Source: Perca fluviatilis (taxonomy: Eukaryota; Chordata; Actinopteri; Perciformes; Percidae). From it: DNA of 64,000 nucleotides. The notes under the pieces are model-generated. The model saw nothing but the letters and a program-made list of their open reading frames with translations. It was not told where the DNA came from and searched no databases. The position numbers and the translations under genes are program-made. Each line of letters begins with the position of its first letter. The first letter of the stretch is position 1. This document shows, in pieces, positions 47,770 through 57,749 of this stretch. The DNA is taken from NCBI RefSeq assembly GCF_010015445.1, contig NC_053126.1:14634669-14698668 (forward strand). Reading direction: 5' to 3'.

Positions 47770-47988
47770 TTGCGGAGACACGTGAGTCCTCCGAATCAAG
47801 TACGAGAATTAGATCAAAAGCTTCCAAAGTATGAAAGTATTTCAGGCCATCTGGTAAAAGATTGGTCTGTACACTGTCAAACTTCACTTGCTTATCACGG
47901 GAACACAACCACAATGCACAAGCACTTAAAAAGGAAACACACAGGAGTTGTTCAAGATGTGCCCACAGAAAAGGAAAAGATAGGGTGA
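47770..47988 (+). pseudogene. hAT BED zinc-finger remnant
   Basis: Encodes a BED-type DNA-binding finger: CQTSLAYHGNTTTMHKHLKRKH gives the second Cys and both His of the C-x2-C...H-x4-H pattern. The residue at the first Cys position is Ser, so zinc binding is probably lost. Coding similarity ends at about 47982, where foreign DNA (GGTGACCAGATTTCCC) begins. Confidence 0.7.
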
Positions 47989-48366
47989 CCAGATTTCCCG
48001 GAACTAAAACCGGGACACTTTGCGTGTGACCGTAGTGCTTGTGCACGCACACACTTTTTAACGTGAACGTGTGCCAGCCCAGGTCAGATTAGACACAATT
48101 TTGCCAACAGCACAAGTAGGCCTACAGCTTAAAACATAATAGGGTATCTCAGTTAATATTCATGAATTGTCTTGGTATGTAGCCTACATATCTAAGAAAT
48201 AATATTAAAAGACATTTAGTGAGTTTTGTGTGGGACCAACTTTATTTTTCAGAATTAAAGCATTCTTTTGCAAAATGCACCCACTGAACTTTCTGAAAAG
48301 GTATTTTTCATTGCACGGCACCAAATGAATTATTTGGAACTGCTGCTACAGGCTTGAACTAAAGTC

Positions 48367-48853
48367 ATGGTAACACTTTACGGTAAGGGTACATGAATTA
48401 TGAATGCATGAATTAATTCATGATTTGTGCATTACTTCATTCCTTTATATCTTATGAATCATCAGGAATTGACATGAGTTCATATCCTGTCATTCATGAC
48501 CTCATGCATGAACAACACATCAACTAAAGCATTAGGTAAGGCGGGTACATCATTATGCACAAGTTGTGTTCAAATCAGAATTTGCGCAGTGATGACCACA
48601 TTTTGTTTCATGCTTAATAAATCAATATTCATAATGATGTGCCCATGTACCTAATGCTTTAGTTGTGTTGTTCATGTATGAGGTCACGAATGACAGACTC
48701 TGAATTCACGTCATATCCTGATAATTCATGGGATATTAAGGAATGCAGTAATACATAAATCATTAATTACATAATGCATAATAATGCATACATCAATTAA
48801 TTCAGGCATGAATTCATGATAATTCGTGTACCCTTACCGTAAAGTGTTACCAG
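48367..48853. mobile_element. Palindromic MITE
   Basis: Ends TGGTAACACTTTACGGTAAG and CTTACCGTAAAGTGTTACCA are perfect 20-bp inverted repeats. The arms stay largely complementary towards a centre near 48600. There is no coding capacity. The GGTAACACTTTA terminus is widespread in fish. This is the deepest clear level of the nest. Confidence 0.85.
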
Positions 48854-48898
48854 TGTTATTCTAACCAACACACGTGTGTGTGTTGGTTAAAAAAACAC

Positions 48899-48900
<2 letters not shown>

Positions 48901-48954
<54 letters not shown>
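48901..48954. repeat. (CA)n microsatellite
   Basis: About 27 CA units inside the element nested in the hAT transposon. A second CA run lies at 49332-49388. Confidence 0.95.
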
Positions 48955-48960
<6 letters not shown>

Positions 48961-49331
48961 AATAATAATCTCATTTGATAGAGCAGATAGCTTCCCTATT
49001 GGAAACATTAATTCCGTATATTTGTTAAAGTAGTGACTTTGCTCAAGAATCAATTTGTTGGCTGAAAGCCTACTGTGAAATTGCGCATTTGTCAGCAAAA
49101 TTGGCCCGTGTGACGAGTAGCACCGTTAATGTGGGAATGGTCATTCAGTTCCTCTCGTTAGTCCATGTGTTGTTCATGAGCGAAAAGATCCACTCAACGG
49201 GAGCATTTATGCCCGGTTAAAACCCTTTCACTGTCTATGGTTAAAACGAGACAGATAAGAAGAGGCATTTCAACAACATTGTAATGCTAGCAACACAGAT
49301 TATGCATACGCAGACCGCTGCGATTGACTGA

Positions 49332-49356
49332 CACACACACACACACACACACACAC

Positions 49357-49388
<32 letters not shown>
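49332..49388. repeat. (CA)n microsatellite
   Basis: A CA run with two small interruptions, in the same nested element as the run at 48901. Confidence 0.95.
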
Positions 49389-49395
<7 letters not shown>

Positions 49396-49611
49396 ATTGG
49401 AAGCTGGACGCTTTATTAGTCTTTCTACATGGGTTTAGTTAATGATCTGGGTATAATAAGACCACGTCGTCTATGCAATCGCTGACAACCAGGACAATTT
49501 CATAGTGGTTGGTGTAAACCGGGACATTTTAGCATCCCGACAGGCTTTTGTCGGGACTCAGGACATGCAACTCAAAATCGAGACTGTCCCGGTCAAACTG
49601 GGACGTCTGGA

Positions 49612-50877
49612 CAGAGGCATACTTGGGCTTAACCTGCCACTTCATAAATGATGAATGGGAGCTCATGAACTTTAATTTGACCACCATGCCACTTGAAGAG
49701 AGGCACACAGCTGTAAATATTGCATCTTGGATTGAAACTGCAGTTGCCATATTTGAAATCCCTCTGCATAAAAAACTCGCCATAGTTCACGACAATGCAT
49801 CAAACGTTATGTGCCCTCAAAATCCCAAAATCCTAGAAGAAAGACATGGGATCTTTTCTGTCCACTGCTCTGGTCACACTCTGCAGCTAATTGTGAACCA
49901 TGCTACGAAGAATACCCATATTCAAAAGGCCATTGGAGCTGCAAGGTGGTGCACTTTGACAAGAGTGAGTACAGCCAGAAAGCGGCCTCATTCAAGATGT
50001 AAGTGTGAGGTGGAACAACACGTACTACATGATCAGACGTCTGCTGGAGCAAAGATGGCCTGTAACGGCATGTCTGTCGGACCCAGGGGTCACAAATAGA
50101 TCAAAGCATTACCATGACCTCAAGCCAGAACAATGGAGACTCCTGGAAGAGCTTGAGAGAGCTCTAAAACCCTTTGAATGTGCTACAGTGTACCTGAGTG
50201 AGGAGTCATATGTGACACTCTCTAGCCTACCCCCACTCATTAAAGGGCTTCTAAAAAGTGCACAGACCACTTATTCATTTGTGAATCCCCACATACTGGC
50301 ATTTCAGAAAGATGCAGAAAATGAAATAACCGAAAGGTGGCAAAATGAGCTTCAATTCACTGAAGACACCCCAAATAGCCTAATTGCTTTTGCTCTCGAT
50401 CCCAGATTCCGCAGGCTGAAATTCTTATCTGCAGATGGCATCTTGAGAATGCAAGGGACGATTCAACATCTTGCACTTGAAGAAAAGCAGAAGTCTGATG
50501 TTGTAGTACAGCAGCATGACACAAGTGAAAAGGCCCCTGTGTCAATGTTGGAGACATTGCTGGGGTCATCCCACCAAATGGACAGTGAGGATGATGAAAC
50601 TGATGACATGCATTCAGTGCAAGAAGATTTTTTCAGATATATTGGGGAACAGCCTTCACCCAAAAACAGAAATCCTTTGCAGTGGTGGAAGTCCAATCAG
50701 TCCAGGTTTCCTTACCTGGCATCTCTTGCGAAGTCTTTTTTAGGTGTACCGGCCACATCTACACCTTCTGAGCGCCTGTTTTCCTCAGCTGGAAACATAG
50801 TTTCAAAGAAAAGAGCCAGCTTAAGTCCAGACCATGTGGACATGTTGACATTTTTTCACTACAACACAACATTTTGA
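49612..50877 (+). pseudogene. hAT transposase core and C-terminal dimerisation domain, frameshifted
   Basis: The first frame (to about 49945) reads WTEAYLGLTCHFI, IVHDNASNV and HCSGHTLQL, landmarks of the hAT RNase-H-like catalytic core. Two frame changes between about 49945 and 50000 precede a long frame (to the stop at 50875-50877) with RWNNTYYMIRRLLEQRW, FALDPRFR and the C-terminal hAT dimerisation signature PATSTPSERLFSSAG...KKRASL. About 250 residues expected between the BED finger and the core are missing. The C-terminal frame has 290 codons without a stop, suggesting a fairly recent copy. It resembles the Ac/Tol2-like branch. Confidence 0.88.
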
Positions 50878-51287
50878 AGTGGCCACAGTTGGGCACGATA
50901 CTCTCTTGCACTCTACATGATTGCACACAGTTGAGTTTATTCTAAAACGCTCAGACAAGACTTATTTCATGGATGTCAGCACCTTCCAAACATGTTGGAA
51001 TATAATGGAAAATTACACTTTGGACAGTGTAATGAGTTTACTTTCTTTTTTCTTCTTGCCATCTTGGCTGTAATGGACTGTATTCAGTTAAGCCTACAAC
51101 CTTCTGTTACTCATGACATGGAGCAGCTTTAAACAGCGTTTTTGAAAACAGACATTGACCTTGAAAAACTAATGTTTTCTCTAATTTTGAGTTCTTTTTT
51201 ATATTTGCACTGGAAATTGTATTTTGTTTTAAATTGACATAGCAACTTTGTGCAATATTTGTTTTGGAATGTGGAAAACATCCCACA

Positions 51288-51422
51288 ATTTTTTATTTGG
51301 TAATATTTAAGTTATTTATATTGTTTACATTTGTCATTTTTTATTTGGTAATATTTAAGTTATTTATATTGTTTACATTTGTCATTTTTTATTTGGTAAC
51401 ATTTAAGTTATTTATATTGTTT
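51288..51422. repeat. Three 48-bp tandem repeats in hAT 3' region
   Basis: The unit contains TTTTTTATTTGG, TAATATTTAAGTTATTTATA and TTGTTTACATTTGTC. The first two units are nearly identical. The third has one substitution and a truncated end. It lies between the transposase stop and the right hAT terminus. Confidence 0.9.
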
Positions 51423-51613
51423 ATGGCACAGGTGATATTTTATGTTTTGGCCCTTCAGTTGAGTTCAAAATAAAATGGACACAACGAAATAACAAACACT
51501 TGATTTGTTTTTAAATCGTTTAGATTAGTTGACTAATCAAAAAATTAGTCGAAAAATTAGTCGAAAGAGTAGTCGTTGGAAAATTAGTCGTTGGTGGCAG
51601 CACTAAACCACTT

Positions 51614-51710
51614 CCAGGTGGGCTGCAGAATTGGCTGATTTTCACTTTACAATAAAGTACAGGCCAGGCAGAGAGTGATGCAGATGCTTTGTCGAGGATG
51701 CCACTGGATG
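51614..51710 (+). pseudogene. Gypsy RNase H remnant, 3' part
   Basis: Directly after the right target duplication the sequence encodes RWAAELADF and RPGRESDADALSR; slight frame changes occur in this piece. RNase H of Gypsy elements normally ends like this. The frame follows that of the 5' part once the hAT element and one duplication copy are disregarded. Confidence 0.8.
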
Positions 51711-52089
51711 TCACTGATGAGAGAATGTTCTGAGGAGCTTCCACCAGACACCATTGCCGCCACGATAAAAGCAGTTGAGGTACAGAAAGAGTCTGTTGCA
51801 CCTTGGTCACTATCAGCTGCATCTAGGTCAGTATCAGATGAAGGTGAGACAGCCACTGCAACAATCAGTTCGATCCCAAAAGATAGGATAAGAGAAGCAC
51901 TAGAATCTGATCCGGGCATCCGTCCTGTGCTCGATTTCAAACTGTCTGGTTCCAAACCGCCGGTTAAAGAGCAAAAGGAATTCAGTCCAAAGACAAAGTG
52001 CCTATTCAGAGAATGGGACAAATTGACAATAGACAGTGATGGCATTCTGTACAGAATCACTACAGCCTGCAAGTAGTTAGCCAGTTAGC
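51711..52089 (+). pseudogene. Gypsy RNase H-integrase linker remnant
   Basis: An open frame of over 100 codons (to the TAG at 52074) runs on from the RNase H end, through an acidic, serine-rich linker to a FREWDKLTIDSDGILYR segment. That resembles the pre-integrase 'W-x-L-x-...-G-L-YR' region of Gypsy pol. Confidence 0.65.
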
Positions 52090-52910
52090 TACCAGAGCAG
52101 TACAAAGGTAAAGTGATGGAAGAATTGCACAATAACATGGGACACCAAGGTACTGACCGCACTTTATCACTAGTACGTGACCGCTTCTTCTGGCCATATA
52201 TGCAATCTGACATCGAGCACTATGTGACTAAAACTTGTAACGGTGTCAAGCAGAAAAAGCCAGGTCATGAAACAAGAGCCCCTCTGACAAACATTGTGAC
52301 AACACAGCCATTTGAACTGGTATGTATAGATTTCCTCCATCTCTACAGATGCAGAGGGGGATATGAGTACATCCTCGTGATTGTTGACCATTTTACATGT
52401 TTCACTCAAGCCTATGCCACCACATCAAATTCAGGAAAACTGCTGCAAATCTCATCTTCAATGACTTTGCCCTGGGTTCCCCTCCTGCATCCACCATGAC
52501 CAAAGGGGAAAATTCGAAAATCAGTTGTTCCATCAGTTAAAGAAACTCAGTGGCATGGCGGGGTCTAGAAAACCACCCTACCACCCAATGGGGAATGGTG
52601 AAGTGGAACCTATGAACAGAACATTATTGCAAATGCTAAAGACACTAACCGAGACACAAAAGTCAAATTGGAAGGAGTCTCTGAACAAACTGGTTTATGC
52701 CTATAACTGCACCCGTTGCGAAGTGACTGGCTATTCACCATTTTATCTTTTGTTTGGGAGATTACCCAGGCTTCCAGTTGATATGCTCTTTGGATTGTGC
52801 ACAGAGGCAGGTTCCGGTAACCAGCGAGACTACCTTGGAGAAATGGAAATGAGGGATAGAGGAAGCATCATTGCAAATGAAAATGCTCCGAAAGCAAAAA
52901 AAAGCTAAAG
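52090..52910 (+). pseudogene. Gypsy integrase remnant (zinc finger and core)
   Basis: The HHCC finger region reads LHNNMGHQGTDRTL for the two His, then CNGVKQKK where a C-x2-C is expected, so the second Cys is lost. The core has CIDFLHL and IVDHFTCFTQAY (first Asp, second region) in one frame. A frameshift or small deletion near 52490-52530 follows. The next frame has PYHPMGNGEVEPMNRTLL, carrying the catalytic Glu, and YNCTRCEVTGYSPFYLLFG. Confidence 0.85.
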
Positions 52911-53430
52911 ACACTAAAGTTAGTAGTTCAGTGCTACAGCCTGGCGAGCGAGTTCTGATTAAAAACCTGACACCAAGAGGAGGACCAGGCAAACTCCATA
53001 ACTATTGGGAAGATACAATTCACACAGTATTGAGACAAATGGTTTCAGACCTGCCAATTTATGAAGTGAGACCAGAAAAGGGTAGGGGACGCTCCAGGGT
53101 CCTGCACAGAAACCTGCTCATGTCCTGTGACCACTTACCTTTTGAGACACAACCAGAAATGACTAAAGATGACAAAAGTAAGAAAAAAAGAGACATCAGC
53201 CTGCATCACAGCCTCTAGATTCTGATGAAGACAGCAGGGATAAATATGACCTTCATCATGAGCCGCCACCGGTCCCCACATCTCCTAAAGTACCTGAGAA
53301 GAGGTATGCTGAACCAGCGAGAGAGTCGGAACACAGGCCCCCACCAGTGAAACAGACAGTTGTGGTGCCAGTTCCTGATACGGTACAGCACAGCCTCTTG
53401 TTGAAAAGCAGCTGGAGGAGACAACAACAG
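52911..53430 (+). pseudogene. Gypsy integrase C-terminal region and downstream linker
   Basis: Encodes a GPY/F-like module (LQPGERVLIKNLTPRGG, GKLHNYWEDTIHTVL, VLHRNLLMSCDHLP) typical of the integrase C-terminus, followed by Pro-rich sequence. Gypsy similarity ends at the junction with antisense LINE DNA near 53430. No envelope-like ORF is seen. Confidence 0.75.
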
Positions 53431-55000
53431 TTATCTGCCACAATTGTCTTCATACTGTCCCAGGCAGAGCCTAGGTTATTCATCCTGAGCTGTGTTTCTA
53501 TTTTATCTTTGTACTTAAGTTTACCTGCTCTAATTTCCCTTTTAATGTCCTTCTGAAGCTTATGTAGTATCTGTAAGTTTCCTTCCTTAAAAGCCCTATA
53601 CTTTTCATGCAATAACATCTTCAGGGACTTTGTAACCCATGGTTTACTGTTTGGATATACTTTGATAACCTTAGTTGGAATAACAGTACTCTCACATGAG
53701 TTTTATTTGTTATTGATCTCGTATGAGATCCATCTGCTGATAACATCTGTCAATTCATCAATATCAGAGCTGGACTCCTTGAACATATTCCACTCCGTGC
53801 AATCCAGACACCCCTGGAGAGCCAAGCAAGTGTCCTCCGACCAGTCTTTTACGTGCACAGTCTGTACTTTACCCCTCTTAAGGGCAGTGCGATATGAAGG
53901 GACGAGATGTACACAATTGTGGTCAGATGAGCCTAATGGTGGGAGAGGGATGGACTTGTATGCGTCTTTAACTGTGCAGTAGCACAGATATAAAGTTTTA
54001 CTGTGCCTGGTAGGGCATGTGACGTACTGGTGAAAATAGTTAAGTGTTTTGGACAATGAACAGTTATTCATATCCCCAAGAATGATGATTGGGGCGTCTG
54101 GAAAACGTGTTTGGAGCTTTTGAATTGCTTGAAATATGCTTTGGGATGGATGTATACAAGAGTGACGAACAGCTGGGGAAACTCACGGGGCAGGTAGTGA
54201 GGGCATAGTGAAACCGTGAGCAGTTCAACATCGGGAGTGCAGAGTTTATCTCTAACAATGGCCGATTTGCACCAGCGCTCATTCACATAGAGACACACCC
54301 CCCCACCCGTCGACTTGCCGGTAGTTGTTGCGTCTCTGTCCAGCCAAATGGGCGACCCAAACCCACATATTCCTAGGTCATTGTCTAAGTCTCTATCCGA
54401 CAGCCAAGTCTCCGTAAGTCAATAATGCAGGCATCTCTGAACTTGTGAGAGTAACAAGTCTGCGCCTGAAGCTCACCAGTTTTATTCCGCAGAGACTGGA
54501 TCTTGGAAAGAATGATAGACGGCAGGGAAATGCGCAAGATTGACTGGCTTTTCAACCTGAGACGAACGCCTCCTCTACGCCCCCGCTTTCTGGTCTTTGT
54601 TTTACGGTGTGATCCATGGCCCTGTTGTCTGATTGACTGTGCTGGGTCCCACCTCGGTGACTATAAATCCATCGGTGGGTCAGTGACATGCCTCCAGCGT
54701 AAAAGGAGCTCCCTGGGGTACTGGATCCTGATTGAGTGAAGTGGAGACGACAGGTCGCCCAAACTCCAAACCGGTTGGACCGCCAGCCATACTGAGGAGA
54801 AGAGCCCAAAATTCCATCTTGGTTCCCCGAACGGCGTGATTGTGAATAAAGAAAACAAAGGCTTACTATCGCATGCCGATACTGCTTGTTGCTGAGATAG
54901 GCTAATAAACTTGAGGTTAGGACGACAAACAAACAAACACACACACAGCCACAGATCCTTGCTGCCAGTCGCTGCACGAGCATGCGCCCTGGTGAGATGT
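53430..55000 (-). mobile_element. Antisense LINE fragment: endonuclease end, no RT
   Basis: Minus-strand frames encode pieces of an apurinic-type endonuclease of a jockey/CR1/L2-like LINE: TWLSDRDLDND-type start (about 54400), GGVCLYVNERWCKSAIVRD (54298 downward), FPQLFVTLVYIHPK, then YFHQYVTCPTRHSKTL and PLGSSDHNCVHLVP (54071-53703) with the catalytic SDHN, and finally the linker REIRAGKLKYKDKIE (53618-53440). Frames are shifted between pieces. Reverse transcriptase and 3' UTR are absent. The boundary upstream of about 54500 is uncertain. Confidence 0.8.
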
Positions 55001-55402
55001 CATTGTGTAGCGTTGCATTTCCCCCGACTCATTTCCTGGTTCTCCTTCTCCATAAACAACATGAAATCAAGGAGAGGGTTAACTTTTCCTGCTAAAGATT
55101 TCCCACCTTGGTCAGAAAACAAAGGGGAGACACTTTGTTTCTCTCACTATGACTCTAAAGTCGGTACTCCGAAGCTAATCGCCGTCACTCTCTCACTTGT
55201 CCCTCACTCTAACACACTCCCCACACACACACACATGCCGGCTCGACGCACACACCAGCACACAAGTATAAACATCAGGCCACTTATGTAGGTTATGGTG
55301 AAAGCTCTGCGTGGAGCCTCGGAAATCGCGGACTTTTCTCAGTGAGGGAACATAACCATATCACTCTCGTGATTATTTCTCCCCTTTTTCAGGGGCGTAA
55401 CA

Positions 55403-56694
55403 AATGCACCCTTCAAACTAAATTCAGTTTTGTCACAACGTGCTAAAGGGTCAGTTATCTAAGTTCAACATAACACAGACTACAGGTCTTGCCAGATGTC
55501 AGTGCAGGTGTAATGATGCGTTGATGAGTGTGTTTATGCCATTGGCTACTGTATATGAGGCCATTTCAGAACAACTGAACCTCATTTGAATGTGACAGCT
55601 TATTTAAACATTACAGCTGGCCAGGTGCAGGTTTCATTATGCGATCAACTCAAAAGACTCTGGCAGAGACTTTCTTTTTCAAATGATCACTGGCTTTGTT
55701 TTTCTCCTAGGCAGAGGTGGAATATTTGCAGCGTGACTGTGCTGCTGAAAGGTTCGCATGAACTGGGCTGAGATTTCTGTGAAATGCTTTTAGGGCTTTG
55801 TTGAGTGTAAGCTTCTTGGAATTTGGTCTTTTCTGGAGAGGAAAGTGAGCCTCATATTAAAGTAAAAATATAGCAGTGAGGTATATTGCTTATCATTATT
55901 AATGGCTGAGTGCAGGGCTGAAAATATGGAAATACATTTAAAGTGGTGTTATGTGCATTAATGAAGGAAAGGAAAGGTTCAGATGTGAACACTCATAGTC
56001 ACTTCTCTTCGAAACAGTGAGGTCCTACAGGAGGAAATGTTTAGTAACATACTTCGGGAAAATAAAAGCATGGATGGAACTTAGCAAGCAATACGTGTTG
56101 AATATTTAGACTTTGCTGAATGCCATTTCCACGGCAGTGATGGTAAGTAAACACAGTATTGAAAAATGAGCTCACAGGTCAGAAGAGGACAGGATGAACG
56201 CAGGCAGGCTCATTTTCACTGGGCTGACTCACATGTTTAATATATGGAGATTTAGAAGATGTGGAAACTTGGATTTAACACACCGTCTCTCCGTCTTTAT
56301 ATCTCTCTTTTCAAAATAATCTTTCTCAGTGTAATGATAACTTTCTTCATTTATTACTTGGCATTATACTTAGGCAATTATCATTATGGCATAATGCTGT
56401 TTCTTGTCTTGCCGCTGGTTTGTGTTGTGGTGTTGGTGGTTGTTCCAGCTGGTTTACCAGTATGTCACAAGAATAAAGTGCATAGTCTTCCTGTTTCTTA
56501 GACAAACAAAACCACATTTCACTGTGTATTTACCACAATAGCATCCATCAGCTTGGGGAACAGCTTACACAAAACACCATGGATTGAGTGTGAGGTGTAC
56601 TTAATCAATAGCTCCCTGAGGACACTATTATCAAGGCTTCTAATGGGTCTGTGACTATAATTTGTAATTATTTATTGCAGTTTGAGGAAACGTC
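55403..56694. other. Intergenic region, nothing recognised
   Basis: AT-rich unique-looking DNA between the Gypsy nest and the TTAA element. The ORFs in it lack known motifs. Confidence 0.5.
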
Positions 56695-57220
56695 TTAAAG
56701 GTCCCATGACATGGTGCTCTTTGGATGCTTTTATATAGACCTTAGTGGTCCCCTAATACTGTATCTGAAGTCTCTTTCCCGAAATTCAGCTTTGGTGCAG
56801 AACTACAGCCACTAGAGCCAGTCCTACAATGAGCTTTCCTTCGTATGTGCCATTTCTGTGTCTGAAGCTATTGAGGAGGAGAGTGGGGGGCAAGGTGGAT
56901 GGTGGGGGTGTGGCCTTGACCAACTGCCACTTTTCTCGTTTGAAAGCCATGATGTCTCTCTCTCATGGGTTGGCCAACTTCTCTGGGCGGGCAAAGCAGA
57001 GAAAGGGGAGGTAACCTTGCTTGTTATGACCTCATAACAAGCACATTCCAAAACGGCTCATCTGAGCTTTCATTTTCTCAAAGGCAGAGCAGGATACCCA
57101 GGGCTCGGTTTACACCTATCACCATTTCTAGCCACTGGGGGACCATAGACAGGCTGGGGGAACTCATATTAATGTTAAAAAACCTCATAAAGTGAAATTT
57201 TCATGCCATGGGACCTTTAA
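56695..57220. mobile_element. piggyBac-type MITE, 526 bp, TTAA-flanked
   Basis: TTAA at 56695-56698 and 57217-57220 flank inverted ends AGGTCCCATGACATG and CATGCCATGGGACCT (one mismatch). TTAA target duplication is the piggyBac hallmark. The interior (CTTAGTGGTCCCCTAATACT, ATACCCAGGGCTCGG) is a very common teleost sequence. It is non-coding. Both termini are complete, so this is an intact non-autonomous copy. Confidence 0.85.
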
Positions 57221-57340
57221 CGCAGTGAGATATCTCATAAAATCATACAATGAATAAAGTTGATTATTAGTATCCTGCAGGTTGAGTCACAAAGTACACA
57301 CAGTGACTGTAAAGAATGGATCACTATTCCCATCATCTGC

Positions 57341-57342
<2 letters not shown>

Positions 57343-57420
<78 letters not shown>
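57343..57420. repeat. (CA)n microsatellite
   Basis: About 39 CA units, one of the longest pure runs in the window. Thr-His ORFs across it are artefacts. Confidence 0.95.
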
Positions 57421-57422
<2 letters not shown>

Positions 57423-57749
57423 CACACAACGCACACACATCCTGCCCAAATGAGTTCTCCATCCTTAGTTGTCATGAATATCCATGTTGGAAGTGCAACT
57501 ACAGAAAGACTGGAGCTGTTGTAATAAATGCAAAAAATTGCTCAAAACAGGAAAAAATATTGCTACACACATCATTTGCAGTATATCCCGGCACAAAGAT
57601 GCTAAGATGTACAGTACACTCTTGCAAAATGCCTCTAACTAGAAATACACTTGCTCAATTTACATAGCAGAGGAAGTGCTGATATATCTCGGTGTCTTAC
57701 AGTAAGTATGAAATAGTGAGTGTGACTGATTGCACAGGTGCAAACGTTA

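Larger units (their letters stand above)
47983..49611. mobile_element. Nested element inside the hAT transposon
   Basis: The left edge GGTGACCAGATTTCCCGG and the right edge CCCGGTCAAACTGGGACGTCTGG are partly complementary, matching a vertebrate repeat with CAGGGTGACCAGA-type ends whose right end appears clipped. It separates the BED finger from the transposase core and contains a foldback MITE and two CA runs. Boundaries are approximate. No coding region of its own is evident. Confidence 0.5.
47537..51605 (+). mobile_element. hAT DNA transposon, 4069 bp, with perfect TIRs and 8-bp TSD
   Basis: Ends are TAGTGCTGCCAC and GTGGCAGCACTA, perfect 12-bp inverted repeats, flanked by the 8-bp duplication AACCACTT (47529-47536 and 51606-51613). 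An 8-bp duplication is diagnostic of hAT. The interior has a BED-finger remnant, a nested element (about 47983-49611), a broken transposase and an AT-rich 3' region. Transposase frames are damaged, so the copy is not autonomous. It sits in the Gypsy RNase H region. Confidence 0.93.
44953..55402 (+). mobile_element. Decayed Gypsy-type LTR retrotransposon with nested insertions
   Basis: Remnants appear in canonical order: Gag-like start (45562), reverse transcriptase (46757), RNase H (47250-47536 and 51614-51710), integrase zinc finger and core (52090-52910), and integrase C-terminal/linker region (52910-53430). The 18-mer TTTTTCAGGGGCGTAACA occurs at 45288-45305 and 55385-55402, as expected for the 3' ends of two LTRs. 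The 5' LTR may start at TGTGACAGG (44953), preceded by AATG, which also directly follows 55402. The 3' LTR is otherwise not recognisable. Many stops, frameshifts and a large gag-to-RT gap make it non-functional. Confidence 0.75.
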
